64,000 bases of DNA from Flavobacterium sp. ACN2 (lineage in GTDB: Bacteria; Bacteroidota; Bacteroidia; Flavobacteriales; Flavobacteriaceae). The position numbers and the translations under genes are program-made. The stretch lies in contig NZ_MRCM01000005.1 of the NCBI RefSeq assembly GCF_002303885.1, forward strand, positions 1 to 64,000, given 5' to 3'. Shown piece after piece: positions 61,453 through 64,000 of this stretch (the stretch's first letter is position 1; each line of letters starts with the position of its first letter). The notes beneath the pieces were generated by a model. The model saw nothing but the letters and a program-made list of their open reading frames with translations, had not been told where the DNA came from and made no database searches.

Positions 61453-62517
61453 CTATTTTCTCAAAACCCGTTTCATCGTCATTGATTTATTGACGCTTTC
61501 CTCCCATTCCTTTTCTGGAATACTTTCTTTGGTAATACCGCAGCCCATGTATAAAATCGCTTTATCTTCCTGAATCTGCATGCATCGTAAATTTACAAAT
61601 AAATCAGAACTAGCATTATTTCCTTCAAAAGTACTGTTCAATTCACCTAGAAAACCAGTGTAGAAAGTTCTATTGTAATTTTCATTTTCTAAAATAAATG
61701 CTTTCGATTTCTTTTTTGGAAGTCCGCAAACAGCAGGTGTTGGATGCAGCGTGTCTATTACTTCTTCTAAAGTCGAATTATCTTTTAAAACTCCAGAAAT
61801 ATCTGTTTTAATATGCCAGATCGATCCTGCTTTTAAACTGTAAGGCTCAGAAACCACAACAGAAGCTGTAAATTCTCGAAGTCTTTTTACAATAAAATCA
61901 GTAACAAATTGCTGTTCGTCTTTTTCTTTCTGCTGCCAAACGATTTCTACTTCTTGATTATCTTTTTGTGTTCCTGCCAAAGCCATAGTTTCAAAAACAT
62001 TTCCGTTTGCTTTTAGCAGTTTTTCTGGAGTCGCCCCCATCCAAAGTCCAATTTTCGGATGAAAAAAACAATAGCAGAAAGTGGCTGGATATAGCTGAAC
62101 CAAGTGCTGAAAAGTTTCGATAAAATCAAATTTAGACAAAGGAACTTCTTCACTTCGTGATAAAACCACTTTTTTGAATTCTTCATTTTTAATGGCTTGA
62201 ATTCCCTGCGCTACTAGATATTCATATTGAAATTTAGCTTCAGCATCAAAACTCAAATCGTCAATTTCAATGGGTTCAAATGAAGTCTTTTCTTTTTGAA
62301 CCGTAATAATTTCCGACTCATTTTCAGGAATTAAAATTAATTGTTTTTCATCAAAAGAAGCAAAAACAAATCCTTTTTCGCTGTAATCCGAAACGGTATT
62401 TAAAATATTATTTTGCTGTAAAATCGCAACATAAATTTCTGTATTGGGTTTTGAATAAAGTACAAAAGGTAAATTTTGTTCTTTATGATTTTTAATTTTT
62501 AAGAAAAATGAATTCAT
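61453..62517 (-). CDS. menF: Isochorismate synthase (menaquinone pathway)
   Basis: This 354-residue chorismate-binding enzyme converts chorismate to isochorismate. The conserved C-terminal part has KKVVLSRSEEV, FCYCFFHPKIGLWMGATPEKLL, LAGTQ, IWHIKTDISGVL, HPTPAVCGLPKKKSKAFI and FYTGFLGEL, with a late CGIT segment. The N-terminus is short, as is usual for Bacteroidota MenF. The hotdog thioesterase gene lies 2 bp upstream on the same strand, so the two form an operon for menaquinone. Confidence 0.92.
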   Translation of the reverse strand: MNSFFLKIKNHKEQNLPFVLYSKPNTEIYVAILQQNNILNTVSDYSEKGFVFASFDEKQLILIPENESEIITVQKEKTSFEPIEIDDLSFDAEAKFQYEYLVAQGIQAIKNEEFKKVVLSRSEEVPLSKFDFIETFQHLVQLYPATFCYCFFHPKIGLWMGATPEKLLKANGNVFETMALAGTQKDNQEVEIVWQQKEKDEQQFVTDFIVKRLREFTASVVVSEPYSLKAGSIWHIKTDISGVLKDNSTLEEVIDTLHPTPAVCGLPKKKSKAFILENENYNRTFYTGFLGELNSTFEGNNASSDLFVNLRCMQIQEDKAILYMGCGITKESIPEKEWEESVNKSMTMKRVLRK

Positions 62518-62519
62518 AT

Positions 62520-62951
62520 TTATTCGCTTTTCTTTCTATCCAAAACCATATTCGTCAGTTTACAAAGTGAAACCAAATTTCCTGCTTCATCGGTAATTTT
62601 GATTTCCCAAAGATGAAGACTTCTTCCTTTGTGAATAATTCGAGCTGTTCCGAAAACATAACCCTCGCGAATACTTTTTAGATGATTTGCCGAAATTTCA
62701 ATACCTCTCACTTCCTGTTCTTTCGGATTGATAAAAAAGAAAGAAGCTGCACTCCCAACACTTTCTGCCAAAGCTACAGAAGCACCTCCGTGCAATAATC
62801 CCATTGGCTGATGAACACTTGGATTTACAGGCATTTTTGCAGTTAAAAAATCTTCTCCGGCATCGATATATTCTATTTTTAACGTTTCCATCAATGTGTT
62901 TTTAGAAAACTCATTACAGCGCGCTAAAATCTGCTCTTTTGTATAATTCAT
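62520..62951 (-). CDS. Hotdog-fold thioesterase (PaaI/MenI-like)
   Basis: This 143-residue thioesterase has the PaaI-type hotdog fold: HQPMGLLHGGASVALAESVGSAASFF with the helix-borne acid, EVRGIEISANHLKSIREG and LWEIKITDEAGNLVSLCKLTNMVL. The gene ends 2 bp before the menF start, which suggests hydrolysis of 1,4-dihydroxy-2-naphthoyl-CoA in menaquinone synthesis (MenI role). That assignment is from context. Confidence 0.9.
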   Translation of the reverse strand: MNYTKEQILARCNEFSKNTLMETLKIEYIDAGEDFLTAKMPVNPSVHQPMGLLHGGASVALAESVGSAASFFFINPKEQEVRGIEISANHLKSIREGYVFGTARIIHKGRSLHLWEIKITDEAGNLVSLCKLTNMVLDRKKSE

Positions 62952-63150
62952 TAAAATAAACTTTAAAATCGTAAAATTAAAGAAAGATAAGACATAAATC
63001 TAAAAATCGGATTCTAAAATTAAAAATCAATTATGAACTTGTCAGTTTTTTGCTATTTTTACAAAAACAATCAAAATCAATTTTTGGCTTTTTTTTGCCA
63101 CAGATTACACAGATTAAAAAGATTTTCATCTGTCATCGTACAATTTATTC

Positions 63151-63198
63151 GCCACGAATTCACGAATTAATTCAAATAAAAATTCGTGAATTCGTGGC
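63151..63198. repeat. GCCACGAATT-type inverted repeat, copy 2
   Basis: Perfect 18-bp arms, GCCACGAATTCACGAATT (63151-63168) and its complement (63181-63198), flank TAATTCAAATAAA-like loop DNA. A GCCACAGATTACACAGATTA unit of another family lies just upstream (63097-63116). The element ends 16 bp before the ATG at 63215, so the promoter must be in or before it. Confidence 0.85.
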
Positions 63199-63214
63199 TA
63201 AAAAAAACATTCAA

Positions 63215-64000
63215 ATGCGTCAATACTTTGCACTTTCCATTATTGGTTTAATTTTAGTTTTTAGTTCTTGCCGAACTGATTTTGATACTGTTGCCAGTTC
63301 TGGAAATTTAAAGTTCTCGAAAGACACTGTTTATCTGGATACTGTTTTTAAAAACATTGGTTCAAGCACTTACCAATTAAAAATATACAATCAGAGTAAA
63401 AATGATATTTCGATTCCGGTTGTACAATTTAAAAAAGGCTTGGATTCTAAATATAGAATGACTGTTGACGGAATGACGGGCAACAACGGGAAAATTTTTA
63501 AAGATGTTACACTTTTAGCAAAAGACAGTTTGTACATTTTTATAGAAACCACGGCAGATATTACAGATGCGAATCCCGATGATTTTTTATATACCGACGA
63601 AATTCAGTTTGACAGTGGAGCAAATTTGCAAGAAGTAGCTTTGGTTACTTTAATTCAAGATGCGGTGTTTTTATATCCAAATCAAAATCCTGACGGAACC
63701 AAAGAAAAAATTAAAATTGATGGCAAAGATGTTGACGGATTTTATTTAAACGAAAATGATCCTGCAAACGGAAATGAACTTCTTTTTACAAATGAAAAAC
63801 CATACGTAATTTATGGCTACGCAGGAGTTCCAGAATTTAAAACCGTAACTTTTGAAGCTGGCGCAAGAGTTCATTTTCATGCCAATTCTGGATTGTATGT
63901 TGGCAATAACGCTTCTCTACAAATTAACGGAACAACCTCTACAACTGATAAACTTGAAAATGAAGTGATTTTTGAAGGGGATCGTTTAGAATCACTTTAT
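63215..64000 (+). CDS. Surface lipoprotein, partial at the right edge
   Basis: At least 262 codons run open to the window end. The N-terminus is a lipoprotein signal (SIIGLILVFSSC, Cys at about 20). The following part has immunoglobulin-like beta-strand patterns (LKFSKDTVYLDTVFKNIGSSTYQLKIYN) and then GYAGVPEFKTVTFEAGARVHFHANSGLYVGNNASLQING, which looks like the start of a right-handed beta helix. It would be an outer-membrane-anchored surface protein; function unknown. Confidence 0.8.
   Translation, partial: MRQYFALSIIGLILVFSSCRTDFDTVASSGNLKFSKDTVYLDTVFKNIGSSTYQLKIYNQSKNDISIPVVQFKKGLDSKYRMTVDGMTGNNGKIFKDVTLLAKDSLYIFIETTADITDANPDDFLYTDEIQFDSGANLQEVALVTLIQDAVFLYPNQNPDGTKEKIKIDGKDVDGFYLNENDPANGNELLFTNEKPYVIYGYAGVPEFKTVTFEAGARVHFHANSGLYVGNNASLQINGTTSTTDKLENEVIFEGDRLESLY

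Noticed and set aside
1..64000. CRISPR arrays, insertion sequences, prophage or integrase
   Set aside because: No regularly spaced direct repeats, transposase, phage structural or integrase gene is visible; repeats are small palindromic elements only.

Overview
The window reads as chromosomal DNA of a Flavobacterium-like member of the Bacteroidota. The evidence is low GC, promoters of the type TTG-N19/20-TAnnTTTG, a Rho factor with a long Asn/Gln-rich insertion divergent from a DUF4293 gene, bacillithiol (bshB1) and menaquinone genes, AraC/NmrA pairs, DUF3667/DUF2975/DUF4919 proteins and many small dispersed inverted repeats. No insertion sequence, integrase, prophage or CRISPR array is visible.

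Layout. 0-6 kb is a sulfur region: a secreted arylsulfatase, then serine O-acetyltransferase, a Family 2A encapsulin shell protein and a SufS-type cysteine desulfurase with a ~237-residue low-complexity N-terminal extension. These last three look like one operon behind a strong promoter and a ~340-nt structured leader, and together form a cysteine/sulfur storage nanocompartment. 6-19 kb is mostly housekeeping: ornithine aminotransferase with a divergent Lrp regulator, a dienelactone hydrolase, DUF3667, an M28 peptidase, rho, DUF4293, a LuxR/NarL-type two-component pair, a phosphoesterase, truA and an MsbA-like ABC exporter.

At 18.9-19.2 kb, between the ABC exporter and a NUMOD4/HNH-like gene, is the most striking object: a 96-residue protein made of a signal peptide followed by an almost intact eukaryotic-type ubiquitin. 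Its seven ubiquitin lysines and the L8-I44-V70 patch are kept, but the LRLRGG tail is replaced by a tail ending Y-P-C-P. It has its own canonical promoter and terminator. It resembles the secreted ubiquitin known from Bacteroides fragilis and is probably a secreted effector or antagonistic protein, not a conjugating modifier.

20-44 kb begins with lpdA and then becomes an accessory zone of small, often paralogous genes: two AraC+NmrA+membrane-protein sets, three DUF1801 proteins, two SRPBCC proteins, two GNAT acetyltransferases (both broken in this sequence), a DUF2314-ankyrin protein, a SUFU-domain protein, DUF4919, TPM, serine hydrolase, MBL-fold, lactonase, LOG, TlpA-like and 2H phosphoesterase genes. 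Five near-identical GAAA-loop terminators punctuate 22-27 kb, and a GC-rich multi-hairpin element follows a shortened ydeI-like gene.

44-64 kb holds an acyltransferase, a VOC protein, two exported proteins of unknown function, a Kef-type antiporter, L-serine dehydratase, panB, an RluA-type pseudouridine synthase, an aldehyde dehydrogenase, a very large hybrid sensor kinase, a YpfJ-type zinc peptidase, tRNA-His, bshB1, isochorismate synthase plus a hotdog thioesterase, and the start of a lipoprotein that runs off the right edge.
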